Below are positions 11,301 through 21,869 of a DNA stretch of 64,000 nucleotides, piece after piece; the stretch's first letter is position 1, and each line of letters opens with the position of its first letter. The notes beneath the pieces were generated by a model that had not been told where the DNA came from, did not search any database, and saw nothing but the letters and a program-made list of their open reading frames with translations. The translations under genes and the position numbers were made by a program. The DNA comes from Nymphaea colorata (taxonomy: Eukaryota > Streptophyta > Magnoliopsida > Nymphaeales > Nymphaeaceae), in contig NC_045142.1 in NCBI RefSeq assembly GCF_008831285.2, positions 25,247,876 to 25,311,875 of the forward strand, written 5' to 3'.

Positions 11301-13657
11301 AACCCTACATCTTGATCATGTGAAGAAAGTAAAATTAGTAAATATTTATTCCAACACCAAATTAGTAAATTACAGCTACAGAAAATAAAGAATGGACCCA
11401 GTACCTCATAAAATGCAGGCCAAAGGCATATGTCCATATTCAATGAGTCTTGAGAACCGGGAATACCCTCTATAACTCCTATGGACATTGTCTATGTAAA
11501 TCAGACTACATTTGATTGAATGAGTCATGCTGTGAAACTTGGTAATGTCTAAAATAGCATTAAAACTTAAAAGTTCTGTGTTTTTAAACTTCATGTAAGA
11601 ACTGTTGTACTCTACATGACCTACAAACTATTATGAATATCATGCCTTTTGAACCCGCAGCATTTGAGATGTCAGATTGTTATTCTCTACAAATTCCCCT
11701 TCTCCTAACATCTAGTTCTCAGAAGAACTTGTCCTGCAGGCATATGCGTTTGCTGGACATCAGTAGTTTTATCAATTCAAAGATGAACCAGCACAAGTCT
11801 CATGATCTCATCAAGCCATGCCATCTGAACTTCCTCCATGACTTCTTTTAAAAAAAAAAAAAGAGTAACAAATAGGTTAGACAGCTAGACCTATCATACC
11901 TATAAAGAGTATCACAGTGAGATGGAAATTGAAATTCATGCACGAGGAGACACGATGGCGACCTAATAAAAAACTGATATTTCCACTTAAACCAAAGGCT
12001 ATTTAACCCTCAGCCAGATTGTGCACGTAAAGCCATAAAAGTCATGGAAGATGACATGCATTGAAATTCCACGCATTCACTACGAGACACACGAATAGCA
12101 ATGTCAGCACACAACCAACAATCACAGCTCGCAGTACTAACATGAGGCATCCTTCGGTCAAGTCAGTAATGACATATCGCACAACCCAACCAAACATGCA
12201 ACAGACAGAAGCTTATCATTCAGGTCTCCGCACACTGCTACCATCGTTTCTTATCAGTAATAAAGGTGCGAAAGGTTTAACATATTCCAGTGGTTACCAA
12301 CTACACCTAGACAGGAACTTAGTGAGACGCACACTTATCACTACAACCCAGTTAGTTTGGAGAAACACTAAAGAAACTAAAATCAACGTATGGAGTTGTC
12401 CGATTGACCAAAGCAAGAACCTTGCAACTAATATTCGACGCAATACGCTTATACATCACACCACAGAACCATCAAATTGTAACTCAGGCACAAAATTGCA
12501 AATATATTTCAGCGAATGCGACGTACAAAATCAAAATCAACTAAATGAACTAAACTGAAATTCAGCAACAGGCATCAAAATCAACTAAACGAACTAAGCT
12601 GAAATTCAGCAACGGACATCAGAATGACTAGCTGAGCGTTGTGTATAGAAGAGTTCCAAACATAAGAAACACCATAAGTACACTAAAAGGAAAATGTATA
12701 CATATACAATTGCAACCCGATTATTACCTCTTGCAGCAACGTGCCTTCCGCAGTGCTAAAGATTCGAATAAGCGTCCCCTTAGAGCTGGAGGTCGCCACG
12801 AGCTGCCCATCCAGCGTGAGGGCAATGCAGGAGACCCGGGAATCATGCGCCATGATACACTTGGTCCTTCTAGACCCATAATTTTCCACTCTAATCTGCC
12901 CTTTTTGCAACCCAGGGCAGACGAGGACAGCGGACGTCGACCCCTGCGACACTGCACACAGACCCTTGGGGTTCGACATAGTTTCTATCTGGTGCAGCAG
13001 GCGGAGGTCGAAAAAGCCATAAACGAAGATGCGGTGCTCGAGGATGACGATAATGCGGTCTCGGCGGAGTCTGACCCCGCGGACGGGCGCCCGGAAGGAG
13101 AGCTCCGCCATGAACCGGTCCTTGTCGTCCTCCCAGAGCATGACCTTCGTCGGGGGATACAGCGGCGATGGCCCGCCCCCGACAAGAGCGAAGACGTTAG
13201 ACCGGAAGAGCATCTCGACGATGCCCACACCCCCGCCATCGAAGTCGCGGCGGAAAGTCTCGGTAAGAGGATCAGAGTTGAAGATCTGGAAGCCGCAGTC
13301 AGTTGCTACGGAGAAGCAGGCGGCGTCCTGGTTGAAGCCAAGGTGGAAGAGGGAGGTGGGCGGGCGCCTAGGGTTAGGGTTCGCGTTCGGAGGGGCGGGG
13401 AAGATGGCGGAGATGGACGGAATGGAGAGGTCTGAGGCGTCGATTGACGGAGGAGAGCTGCCGGTCACGTCGTGGCTTTCCCGATAAGTTGACGCGTCGT
13501 CCGGGGAAGCCTCGTGGTGGTCGTTTCCTCCTTCCCCTTTTCCGGCAATAAGGTCGCTCGCAGTAGACTCCAGAGCTGGAAGAGAAGACGAATTGAGGTT
13601 GGGGTTGGGCCAAGGAGCAGACGGAGGAACGGAGGAGGGGAGAGAGATAGTTGCCAT
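8354..13657 (-). CDS. ATG18: ATG18-type autophagy WD-repeat protein (PROPPIN), four exons
   Basis: Complete gene for a phosphoinositide-binding WD-repeat protein that acts in autophagosome formation at PI3P-rich membranes. Exons in coding order are 12728-13657 (930 nt), 9694-9913 (220 nt), 8906-9032 (127 nt) and 8354-8441 (88 nt, ending in TAG). They sum to 1365 nt, or 454 residues, with all phases agreeing and every intron GT-AG. Exon 1 has a low-complexity Ser/Pro-rich N-terminus of about 90 residues, then the first propeller blades. Exon 2 opens with [16 protein letters not shown] at residues 311-326, which carries the L/FRRG-type lipid-binding motif of the family; here the first motif position is Val. 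Exons 3 and 4 give the last blade, ending [19 protein letters not shown]. The start at 13657 is the first ATG of the long frame. The sequence resembles the plant ATG18a subgroup most; the subgroup letter is inference. Exon 1 is GC-rich, unlike the introns. Confidence 0.95.
9914..12727 (-). other. Intron 1 of the ATG18 gene
   Basis: A 2.8 kb intron separates the N-terminal exon from the exon starting with the RRG motif. The donor is GAG|GTAATA and the acceptor is ATGAAG|GTTCGA. It is AT-rich and contains a 44-bp tandem pair (12530-12617). I see no exon or recognisable element in it. Confidence 0.85.
12530..12617. repeat. 44-bp tandem pair in ATG18 intron 1
   Basis: Two adjacent copies (12530-12573 and 12574-12617) of a unit beginning ATCAAAATCAACTAAA differ at only a few bases. 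Confidence 0.8.
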
Positions 13658-13944
13658 AGAACAATGGCGCCGAAAGGAAGAAGAAGAACGATGACCAGAA
13701 GAAATGGAGAGGGGCCGCTCTGGTTTTTAAGCTGAGGAGTTGAGGTGGAATTCCTGGTCCAGCAAGGCTTCTCTGTGGATTGAGCTAATGAACGGTTCGG
13801 ACAGAGCGATAATGGTCTCTCCAGATTGGACCCGTAAAATCTAGATCCATATTCAGTGGCTTTGAATTGCCAAGTGAATTCAATACAACTTTACCTGTAT
13901 AGTTAAATATAATTCTAATCTCTGTGACAGTAGTGTTTGAAGGA

Positions 13945-13947
<3 letters not shown>

Positions 13948-13975
<28 letters not shown>
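13948..13975. repeat. (AT)n microsatellite
   Basis: Alternating TA/AT tract of about 28 bp. Confidence 0.9.
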
Positions 13976-13981
<6 letters not shown>

Positions 13982-14666
13982 GTTTAGAGAAAATTGGTTT
14001 TATGAAAAATTAGTTTTTAAATCATTTTAAAAATTGGTTTGCTTGAATAACGTGCTTAAACCTCATTTTTTTAATAATATTAAGGACTATGCTATTCAAC
14101 GTCTTTTGAAAACTAGGTTTTCTAAAATATGATATTTTATAAAGCTTGCTTGGTTTTGGTATCAGCGTTTGATACTATGCAGATCAAAAGCATGAAATTG
14201 AAGTAACTAGACATGTTGCTTTATCTGTAAAACAGTGGTCAAACCAGAAAAATTTATTGGAAGGACACATATTTAGAATCATTTATAAATCAAGGGTTAC
14301 TCATATATGTATAAAAATAAATATTAAAATTTTCGATATAAAAATAAACAAATTTTTAAAAGTTGTGGCAGCCATGTGTGGGCAACTGCCCTCCCATCCC
14401 ACGTGTGGCTAAGCCACTACTGTAAAGTTTGGAGTTTTGGACATATTCCAACATATTACTGCACCCACTTGAGCAGTCCTTGTTGTTGTCAACCATCACA
14501 TGAAACGCTGAAAACCAGGTTTTAAAGAGACTGGGTTTCCAAGAAATCCAGTTTTAATTGTTGCCACATGCCCTAAAAAAGCCTTTTCGAAGAACGTTGT
14601 TCTGTCTTCAAAAAGGGGTTTTGAGCATGAAGCCAAACGCGGCCTTAGTCTTTTCACAACCCAAAA

Positions 14667-14742
14667 CAAATTTAGCTGAACAACTAAAGAATCAGGATGA
14701 AAAACAAATTTAGTTGAACAACTAAAGAATCATGATGAAAAT
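14667..14742. repeat. 38-bp tandem pair
   Basis: Two adjacent copies of CAAATTTAGCTGAACAACTA plus 18 further bases, differing at three or so positions. Confidence 0.8.
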
Positions 14743-15022
14743 ACGTAGAATCACTTGTGTGTGTGCGTATGTGGAATAGTTAAATAATGTTGCCTGCTGG
14801 ATGTTAATGAATGATTAAAATTTTAAAATTTATGAGAAACAATCACAGCAGCTATTTGTAGTGGTTTTAGCGACTATTTATGGTTCTATTAGCAACGAAC
14901 TTTATTTTATTTTTTCATTGGCAACCATTAGACATGCATAAATATAAACTGAACCATAGTCACTATGAGCCCTCTTACAGCCCACCAGAGGCCGTCTGAT
15001 CAAAATAGGGGACGGCTCAAAA

Positions 15023-15480
15023 GGTTCTTTCTTTTTTTTTTTGTTTCTTCTGATTGTCCGACTCTAGTGTTCTTTCCATCTCCCACGACGCCGCCACCCG
15101 CCTGCATCTTCCAAACAGCCCCTATATCTGGCTGTGGTCCCTCTTCTAGGCTGAGCATACGGTCGCACTGCCAGCAGGTACTCGGTACTTGGCTCGATTC
15201 TTTTTCGGGCTGGTTCGGTTGGACTCGATAAGTTTAGGTGGGTCGATAATGACTTTTATATATTTTCATTAATATATATATAATATCTTATTATGATTAA
15301 TTATATTTATGTATTATTTGATATTTTCAAAAAATATTTTTTTCTAATTTAATCGGGTCGACCTTGAACTCGAGTTTGAATGGTCCAACTGGGCCCGAGT
15401 CCAAATTTCAAGTGCCGGACTGAGCCAGGCCGGGCCGGCCCAACGGGGTCGACGAGGGAGTGGGAGAAGGAGAAGGGTGT
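15023..15480. repeat. Host flank copy 1 left of LTR A (GC-rich arms, AT-rich core)
   Basis: Sequence outside the LTR that was carried along in the tandem duplication; its second copy is 21405-21869. It holds a pyrimidine-rich start, then a GC-rich block (GGCTCGATT, CGGGCTGGTTCGG), an AT-rich core near 15250-15350, and a second GC-rich block (TCGGGTCGACC, GGCCGGGCCGGCCC). The GC-AT-GC layout resembles other dispersed copies at 50685-50870, 52000-52280 and 53520-53760. Confidence 0.7.
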
Positions 15481-18400
15481 TGTTGGGAACTATACCCGAC
15501 ATCGACCTAATCTAGCTACAGTATGGTCCGCGAATGCCATGATCTTTGAGGGAGAACCACAAGAACAGAGGCCTAGGAAAGTTAATACAAATTTTATACT
15601 CTGTCAGACAGACATACCAGCGCAAAAACCCTTAGGACAGAGGTACAAGTAAAGTTTTCCGACCCACAAAGTCTATTCCTACTACGGAAACTAGGGAATA
15701 CATGCTTTACAAATGCGAGCGATACAAGAGTTCACTCACACACATTCACACCATACAAACCACAACTAACGAAGCAAACCACACCCTGAGAACCCAGTAG
15801 GTGGCTAGCTGCCCTGCGGGTGTGTCCTTGGCCATGGGCCTTGGAGGAACCGCGCGTGGTAGCGGTGGCTTGAGCCAGACAAAAGCAGGAAATTACAAAA
15901 GCAAAGGAAGCAAAGACTACCACCCGATATCTACAAGGGGGATGAAAGTGTTACCCCGGCCGAGAAGGACCCGGCGTAATCAGCAAGTGACCCCAGGGGA
16001 ATACCCGCGGCAAGCCGCTCCCTGGAGTATCTCAGCTACAAAGGTGATGGGAGGTGAGAAGACTCGGTCTGCCTGACTGAGGGAAGGAGAGTGGAGAGGT
16101 AGAGGGCTCGGCCCACCTGGCCGAGGGAGAGAGGGAAGTGGAAAAAGAGGTCTCGGCCTGCCTGGTCGAGCTGTGCCGAAGGCGATAGGTTCAAGGGCCT
16201 CGGCCCTCCTAGCCGAGGGTGAGTATTGTTACTAGATAACCCGCCAGGCCGAAGAGGTGTTGTCGAGAGCACAAGGGGTGCCAGTGCTAGAGGAGAGGCA
16301 ACCGCAATCCAAAGGTGATGATGGCTGATGTTGGTGCTGCAGGGCTCAACCCGCCTGGCCGAGCGTTGGCGACGAAGGCTGACTGATGGATAGGACTCGG
16401 GTATGAATGACTAGGTTCGAATCAAGAGAGGCTAAGGGACCTAGGTGACTCAAGGACCTTCTTATTTTGGATTCATTCACGGGTAAGAAGGGTCCGAGAA
16501 TAAGCTTAGGTGGTTCGGACTTAGGGGGGCTAGGTCAAGGTCCAAGGTTGGAGTCGAGTCCGAGTTGGTCAAAGTAGGGACTAGGTCTGTTATGGAAAGA
16601 GGATAAGAGATGGCGCGAGTAATTAGCGCCAGTTACCAAAAGAGGAGAAGGCGCGCGGGGAAAAGAAGCGCGCTTAAGAAGGGAAGAGGTGTGGTGGCGT
16701 CTGAAACAGAAGGAGGAGACGTGGCAGCGCGAGTGACTTGGCCGGTTTTCCATTTTGTAGGAACGACTAAAGAACATGTGAAACACCTTCATGGCAAGGG
16801 AGGGCAAGCTGGTCGGCGAGCTCCTGCGATGGATGCCACGTGACTCCTTTGGACAGTGATGATGAGAAGGGGGGACGAGGTGCCGCCCTAGCCGTTTATG
16901 GAAGAAACGACTAAGGAAGGTGCCTCAAGAGCCGGCGGCTAGGGTGAACTTAACCCTAAACACCAACTATGATCCATACTAATTTACCCTTGCTCAAAAT
17001 TAATCAACTTTACGAATATTAACTTGGGTAGTTCGGGAAAGGACAGCCGGCGACTTCCGGTGGTCGGCATAGTAGCAGCGACGAGTGAATAAAAAGGAAT
17101 CCGGCCAGTGCTAGAACTCCCACGATAGTACTCTAACGAATTTCAAAATACACCGAGAAGATTCTTAGCTTCGGGCGATTTTTTGGTACTAATTTCACAC
17201 ACGAATCTTGCCCGGAATTAGGATTTAGACGTCGATGTATTGCAGTTATACAGAGACTTGAACAAGCCCAAGATCGAGAAGACAAGCTCTCACTCGCGGA
17301 CTAGTTCCGCTCGAATCCGAATGCCCAACCGGTGGACAAATCCAGATTTCAATTGGCCAAGAAAAGATGACTTTCCAGAGGAGTTTCACAGTGATTTTCA
17401 GCCATGGACTGAGATCAACCTCTCAGAGATGTCGAGGGTAAACCTAGCCTTAGAGCCGCGGATCTTGCTAATACTCCTCCTATTGATTAAACCCAAATGC
17501 TTAAACCAAAAGAATTTGTGTACTTGCTTCTAGAAGGACAAGGGAGATCGATTTGCTTCTTTAAAAAGGCCGGTGATCAAAGGTTGAATTCGGCGACTTG
17601 AAGAATCTTCTTAGACTCGTGCTGGCCTCTATTCTCCCAACTGTTTTAGGGAGAATGCACCTTGCGCATGGATCGCTTATCTTGTTGAAACTTGCGGGAA
17701 AGAAGAAACTGATGGCTAGAGAGAAGCAGCCGATAACTCCTACCTTGGCAGATCGATTGTCGCGCGGGGAGAAGAGGAAACGAGGTCCCTGGTTGAGAAG
17801 AGAAATGTCATGATCCTTTGATGGTAGAGAGCCGTCGCCACCACGGAAATGAAAGAGTTCTCTGGCCGGCCCGAAGAAGGAGGTGCTGGGAGGAAGAAGA
17901 AGATCACACGACGAGGGGGATGAGAGAGCAAGTACGAGCAAGAGACCGGAGAGAGAGTTTGATGCTCAAAATGATTTCATTCAACTTCATGCATACCCAA
18001 ATCAAAGTACATGAAAACCTTAAATATTAACCTACCATCTCAGTTCCTAATTGGCTCGAACCGGGACGCTCACACAACTTAAGCAAAATGCATAAGCAAA
18101 TCCAGCAAATCGAGAAGAAACATCTCATGAGTTCAAACAATACTGAAAGCAAAAGAGTCTCTTGGCCTTGCCGTGATGGCTCAGCCCGCAACTCACCTAG
18201 GCTCGGTCCTAGGCTACCTCAAATGACCTAGTTGGACTAGACTCATGACTCCATTAGATCTAAACCGGGTATAGTCTCTCTTGAGCCCTGTAAATCCGCT
18301 CCTGCTGCTTGTGTCTAGCCTGCGATGCTCCACCCACTCTGCCCTCAATAGCATCACTTGGTCATTCATTTAACCTCTTTAGGTGCAGTTTCATCTACGC

Positions 18401-18491
18401 CTATCCCTGTTATTGCGCTGGCCGAGGCTGCCCGACTGGTCTCGGCACCATCGGACCTGGATCTCAACCCTCTAGTGGTTGGTCTGTAACA
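15481..18491 (-). repeat. LTR A (3011 bp)
   Basis: Begins TGTTGGGAACTATACCCG and ends TCTGTAACA on the plus strand, followed at once by the polypurine tract. It is the 3' LTR of the unit 1 copy. It is much closer to LTR B than to LTR C: both share the first-line variants GACATCGACC and GCTACAGTATGG, and both lack a 286-bp block present in LTR C. It carries several CTCGGCC/GGCCGAG hairpin iterons (16107-16363) and a CACGTG G-box near 16836. Confidence 0.92.
16107..16363. repeat. Hairpin iterons within LTR A
   Basis: Short inverted repeats with arms CTCGGCC and GGCCGAG around a 5-base loop occur at 16107-16125 (perfect), 16152-16170 (one arm change), 16199-16217 (one change) and 16345-16363 (partial left arm), plus a weaker half site near 16245. 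Equivalent arrays lie in LTR B and in LTR C. Confidence 0.75.
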
Positions 18492-18506
18492 GATCCTCCC
18501 TCCTTA
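18492..18506 (-). other. Polypurine tract next to LTR A
   Basis: The minus strand reads TAAGGAGGGAGGATC and is immediately followed by the LTR start TGTTACAG. This is where plus-strand DNA synthesis of an LTR retrotransposon is primed. Confidence 0.85.
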
Positions 18507-21404
18507 GATGGAGCTTGTCCCTAAGCTCCTGCCACTGGAAACCGGTGGGAGATTTGATCAAACTCTTCCCATAAGGTACCACTATCAGACCCTTCTCATT
18601 CTACTAACACTTCATGTCTGACTCTTTCCTGCCTCTGAACGTACCTGTGTCGTAGTATACGATAAGGTGTTGGCAGTTGATCTGGCACATGCTCTATTGC
18701 TGTTGGGACCGACCCAAAGTGGGGCTTTAGCCGAGATACATAAAACACATGATGTCCAAGGGTTGTTTTGGGTAAGGCCAATCGATAGGCGGCCTTTCTG
18801 ACTTAATGAATTATAGGGTAAGACCCATAGTACCTTGGCAATAACTTTGAGTAAGGCTGCCTGAGAAGGGGCTTTTGCCTCATCGGGAGCCGTTTCAACT
18901 AGACGTAAGCTAAGACTTCTTCTCTGGATCGTAACTCACAGTCCACTCCATCTACAACTGTCGTTTTCCCTTCATATATGGGAATCAGCGGGAGAGGAAA
19001 CCCATAAGGTGCTTCATATGGGGTGATCCCGGTTGAAGTGTGCCAACTCATGTTGTACGACCATTCGGCCCACGAGAGATATTTAGCCCAAGTGTTAGGT
19101 CTTTCCCCGGCAAAACAGTGTAGATAGGTCTCTAAGGATATGTTTACTATCTCGCTCTGCCCATCCGTCTGGGGATGATGGGCAGTGATGTACTACAGTG
19201 TGCCTAAGTTATCCCATGAATATTAAATCTTTGTCACATACGATGACCTAAAGTACCCCATGCAGCTTTTCGACGTATTCATGGCAGACGTTTGCTACCA
19301 TTGGTCCTTGATACATCTTAGGTAGAGGGGCAAAATGGTTGTACTTGGTTAGTCTGTCTACTACAACCATTACTGACTCTTTGTTCTCGGACATTGGCAT
19401 TGCATCAATGAAGTCCATGGTCATGTCGACCCATGGCTTCGAAGGAACTTGAAGCGGATTCAAGCGGCCTGGCGGTTTAATGGTTTCGTATTTTTCTCAT
19501 TGGCAATGCCACACTCTTTTATGAAACCTAGAACATCTGGTTTCATGTCCTGCCACCAAAATTGGGTCTTTATCCTCTGTAGAGTCTTTGTGACCCCTTC
19601 ATGACCCACTGAAGGTGTCGAGTGGAAGTGGTGCAGCAGATCTGTCTTCAGTATCGACCCAGTGGGTATAACAGCTAAGTTCTTTTATTAAAGAACATTC
19701 TCTTTCATAGTATAATGGGGTATGGACTCGGCATTCTGTTGGGTGACTGGGGGTCGTATAAGACGGAGCCCTTCATCATTCATTTGCTCGTTTGTTATTC
19801 TCTCCCAAAGGTCTGTTTCAAGAACCGAAAGAGTGTTTAGCTGTTCACTTAATCGTGAGAAAGCATCTGCTGCATTGTTCTCCGAACCACATTTATATTC
19901 AATGCTGAAGTCGTACCCTAATAGCTTTGCCAACCATCTATGTTGGGTTGGTGTAGATACCATCTACTTCAACATGCGTCTTAAGCTATTGTGGTATGTT
20001 TTCATGGTGAACCGACGTCCGATCAAATATGGCATCCATTTATTCACTGCTAAAACGATGGTCAATGACTCCTTCTCATACGTGGACAGAGGCTTGCCAC
20101 GGTTAGTTAGTAACTTAGGCATGTAAGTAATTGGGTGCTTGTCCCGGCTAAGCACTGCCCCAACGCCCGTGTCACACATGTCGGTTTCCACTATGAACTA
20201 TTTGTTGAAATCGGGTAGTGATAGCACTGGTGCAGACATTAGGGCCGATTTCAATTTATCTAAGGCGGTTCTGGTTTTTTTCGTCCCTACAAATGCCCCT
20301 TCTTCAACATTTGTGTAAATGGGGCTGCAATCAGGCCATAACCTTGTATCAATCGTCTGTAATATCCTGTGAGGTCGAGGAAGCCTCGTAATCCCTTTAA
20401 ATCATTGGGCAGTTGCCATGCTTCCATGGCTTGCAACTTTTCGAGGTCTGCCCGAAACCACTCTCGGGAAACTATGTACGTGAGATATGCGATTGAAGCT
20501 TGTCCAAAACTGCACTTGGACTGTTTCGCATAGAGTGTGTTTGCCCTTAGAATTGATAAGACCTTCGTAAGATTTAAGACATGCTCTTCCACTGACTGAC
20601 TATACACCAGGATGTCATCAAAAAATACTAACACGAAATTCCTCAGGTAGCTCCAAAAGGTGTCGTTCATACACCTCTGAAAGGTAGCCGGTGTATTCGT
20701 TAGCCCAAACGGCATTACAAGGAATTCGTAATGTCCGTCGTGGGTCCTAAACGCAGTCTTTCCCACATCACCTTCGTGCATCTGATTTGGTGATACTCTG
20801 CTCTGAGATCTAATTTGGAGAATATAATAGCACTAGTCAATTCGTCGAGCAGTTCATCTATTACTGGAATTGGGTGTCTGTCTTTTACAGTAGTCTCGTT
20901 GAGGGCCCTGTAGTCTACACAGAATCGCCAAGTGTTATCATTTTTCTTCACAACAGGACCGGTGAGGAAAAAGGGCTACTACTTGGCCAAACGATGCCAT
21001 CTTCCAACATCTCTTTTACCAATCTCTCTATCTTAGTTTTTTTGTGGTAGTCGTAACGGTAAGGTCTGACGTTTATTGGCTCTGCCCCGTTATTAAGTAA
21101 TATTCAATGATCATATGATCGTTTTGGAGGCAGTCCTTGGGTTCTTCAAACACGTCTTCAAACTGGTCTAGTACCTGTTGTACCTCCGCAGACACTAATT
21201 CTTCTTCTTTGTTCTTCAGAGGCACATCTGTGGCCATAGCAACCACCCAATATGTGGGTTGCTGGGCCTCAATAGCCTTGAGGGTTGCTTTTGCTGCCAC
21301 CGTGGTATTAACGGCTGTGAGGGTGACGGGCTGATCGCCTCCCTCAGCAAACATCATGGTCATGTTCTTGAAGTCCCAAGAGATGACTCCAAGAGTTCCA
21401 CCGT
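18492..21404 (-). pseudogene. Truncated gypsy pol remnant (internal region 1)
   Basis: This copy lacks gag and the protease active site; it is cut at the duplication junction near 21400. From high to low coordinates it encodes the end of the protease region and an RT with [10 protein letters not shown] and an intact FFDD active site (20611-20625). Next comes RNase H (ETDMCDTGVGAVL, 19964-20191, with TDH changed to TYH), then the integrase zinc region (HHFHSTPSVGH, with a frameshift at the second Cys pair). The integrase core has MDFIDAMP and HPQTDGQSE motifs. The C-terminal segment runs from VSRLKPHFG to a chromodomain-like RHEVLVE, followed by a stop at the expected Trp. Several frameshifts and stops break it, including one just before the integrase VCDKDLIF segment. 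It is not functional. Confidence 0.9.
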
Positions 21405-21549
21405 GGTTCTTTCTTTTTTTTTTGTTTCTTCTGATTGTCCGACTCTCGTGTTCTTTCCCTCTCCCACGACGCCGCCACCCGCTTGAATCTTCCAAAGAGC
21501 CCCTATATCTTGCTGTGGTCCCTCTTCTAGGCTGAGCATACGGTCGCAC
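21073..21549 (-). other. Chimeric open frame across the duplication junction
   Basis: A 158-codon open frame crosses the junction. Its first 48 or so codons come from the antisense of the duplicated host flank (Arg-rich, low complexity), and the remainder is retrotransposon protease/RT linker sequence ([12 protein letters not shown] onward). It ends shortly before the RT. It arose by the duplication and has no evident function; whether it is transcribed is unknown. Confidence 0.6.
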
Positions 21550-21869
21550 TGCCAGCAGGTACTCGGTACTCGGCTCGATTCTTTTTCGGGCTGGTTCGGT
21601 TGGACTCGATAAGTTTAGGTGGGTCGATAATGACTTTTATATATTTTTTATTAATATATATATATATATATAATATCTTATTATGATTAATTATATTTAT
21701 GTATTATTTGATATTTTCAAAGAATATTTTTTCTAATTTAATCGGGTCGACCTTGAACTCGAGCTTGAATGGTCCAACTGGGCCCGAGCCCAAATTTCAA
21801 GTGCCGGACTGAGCCAGGCCGGGCCGGCCCAACGGGGCCGACGAGGGAGTGGGAGAAAGAGAAGGGTGT
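21405..21869. repeat. Host flank copy 2 left of LTR B
   Basis: Matches 15023-15480 closely, with a longer AT core (extra TA repeats near 21655-21672). It sits inside the retrotransposon complex only because of the tandem duplication. Confidence 0.8.

Larger units (their letters stand above)
13660..15022. other. Intergenic region between ATG18 promoter and retrotransposon
   Basis: The first 100 bases or so hold the ATG18 leader and presumed promoter; no clear TATA box was found. Further right are an (AT)n tract (13948-13975) and a 38-bp tandem pair (14667-14704 and 14705-14742). No gene is supported. Confidence 0.65.
15023..21400. repeat. Segmental tandem duplication, unit 1
   Basis: This unit consists of 458 bp of host flank (15023-15480), LTR A (15481-18491) and a truncated internal region (18492-21400). 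The same order recurs in unit 2 (21405-27734) with high nucleotide similarity throughout. The left edge is the GGTTCTTTC at 15023, and the right edge is inside the retrotransposon protease region. Confidence 0.85.

Noticed and set aside
12641-13435. 264-codon plus-strand open frame
   Set aside because: It is antisense to ATG18 exon 1, whose protein is clearly recognised; the opposite frame is open because of high GC and codon bias.
19722-20126. 134-codon plus-strand frames in both retrotransposon copies (also 26052-26456)
   Set aside because: They are antisense to RNase H and the RNase H-integrase linker, which encode recognised protein on the minus strand.
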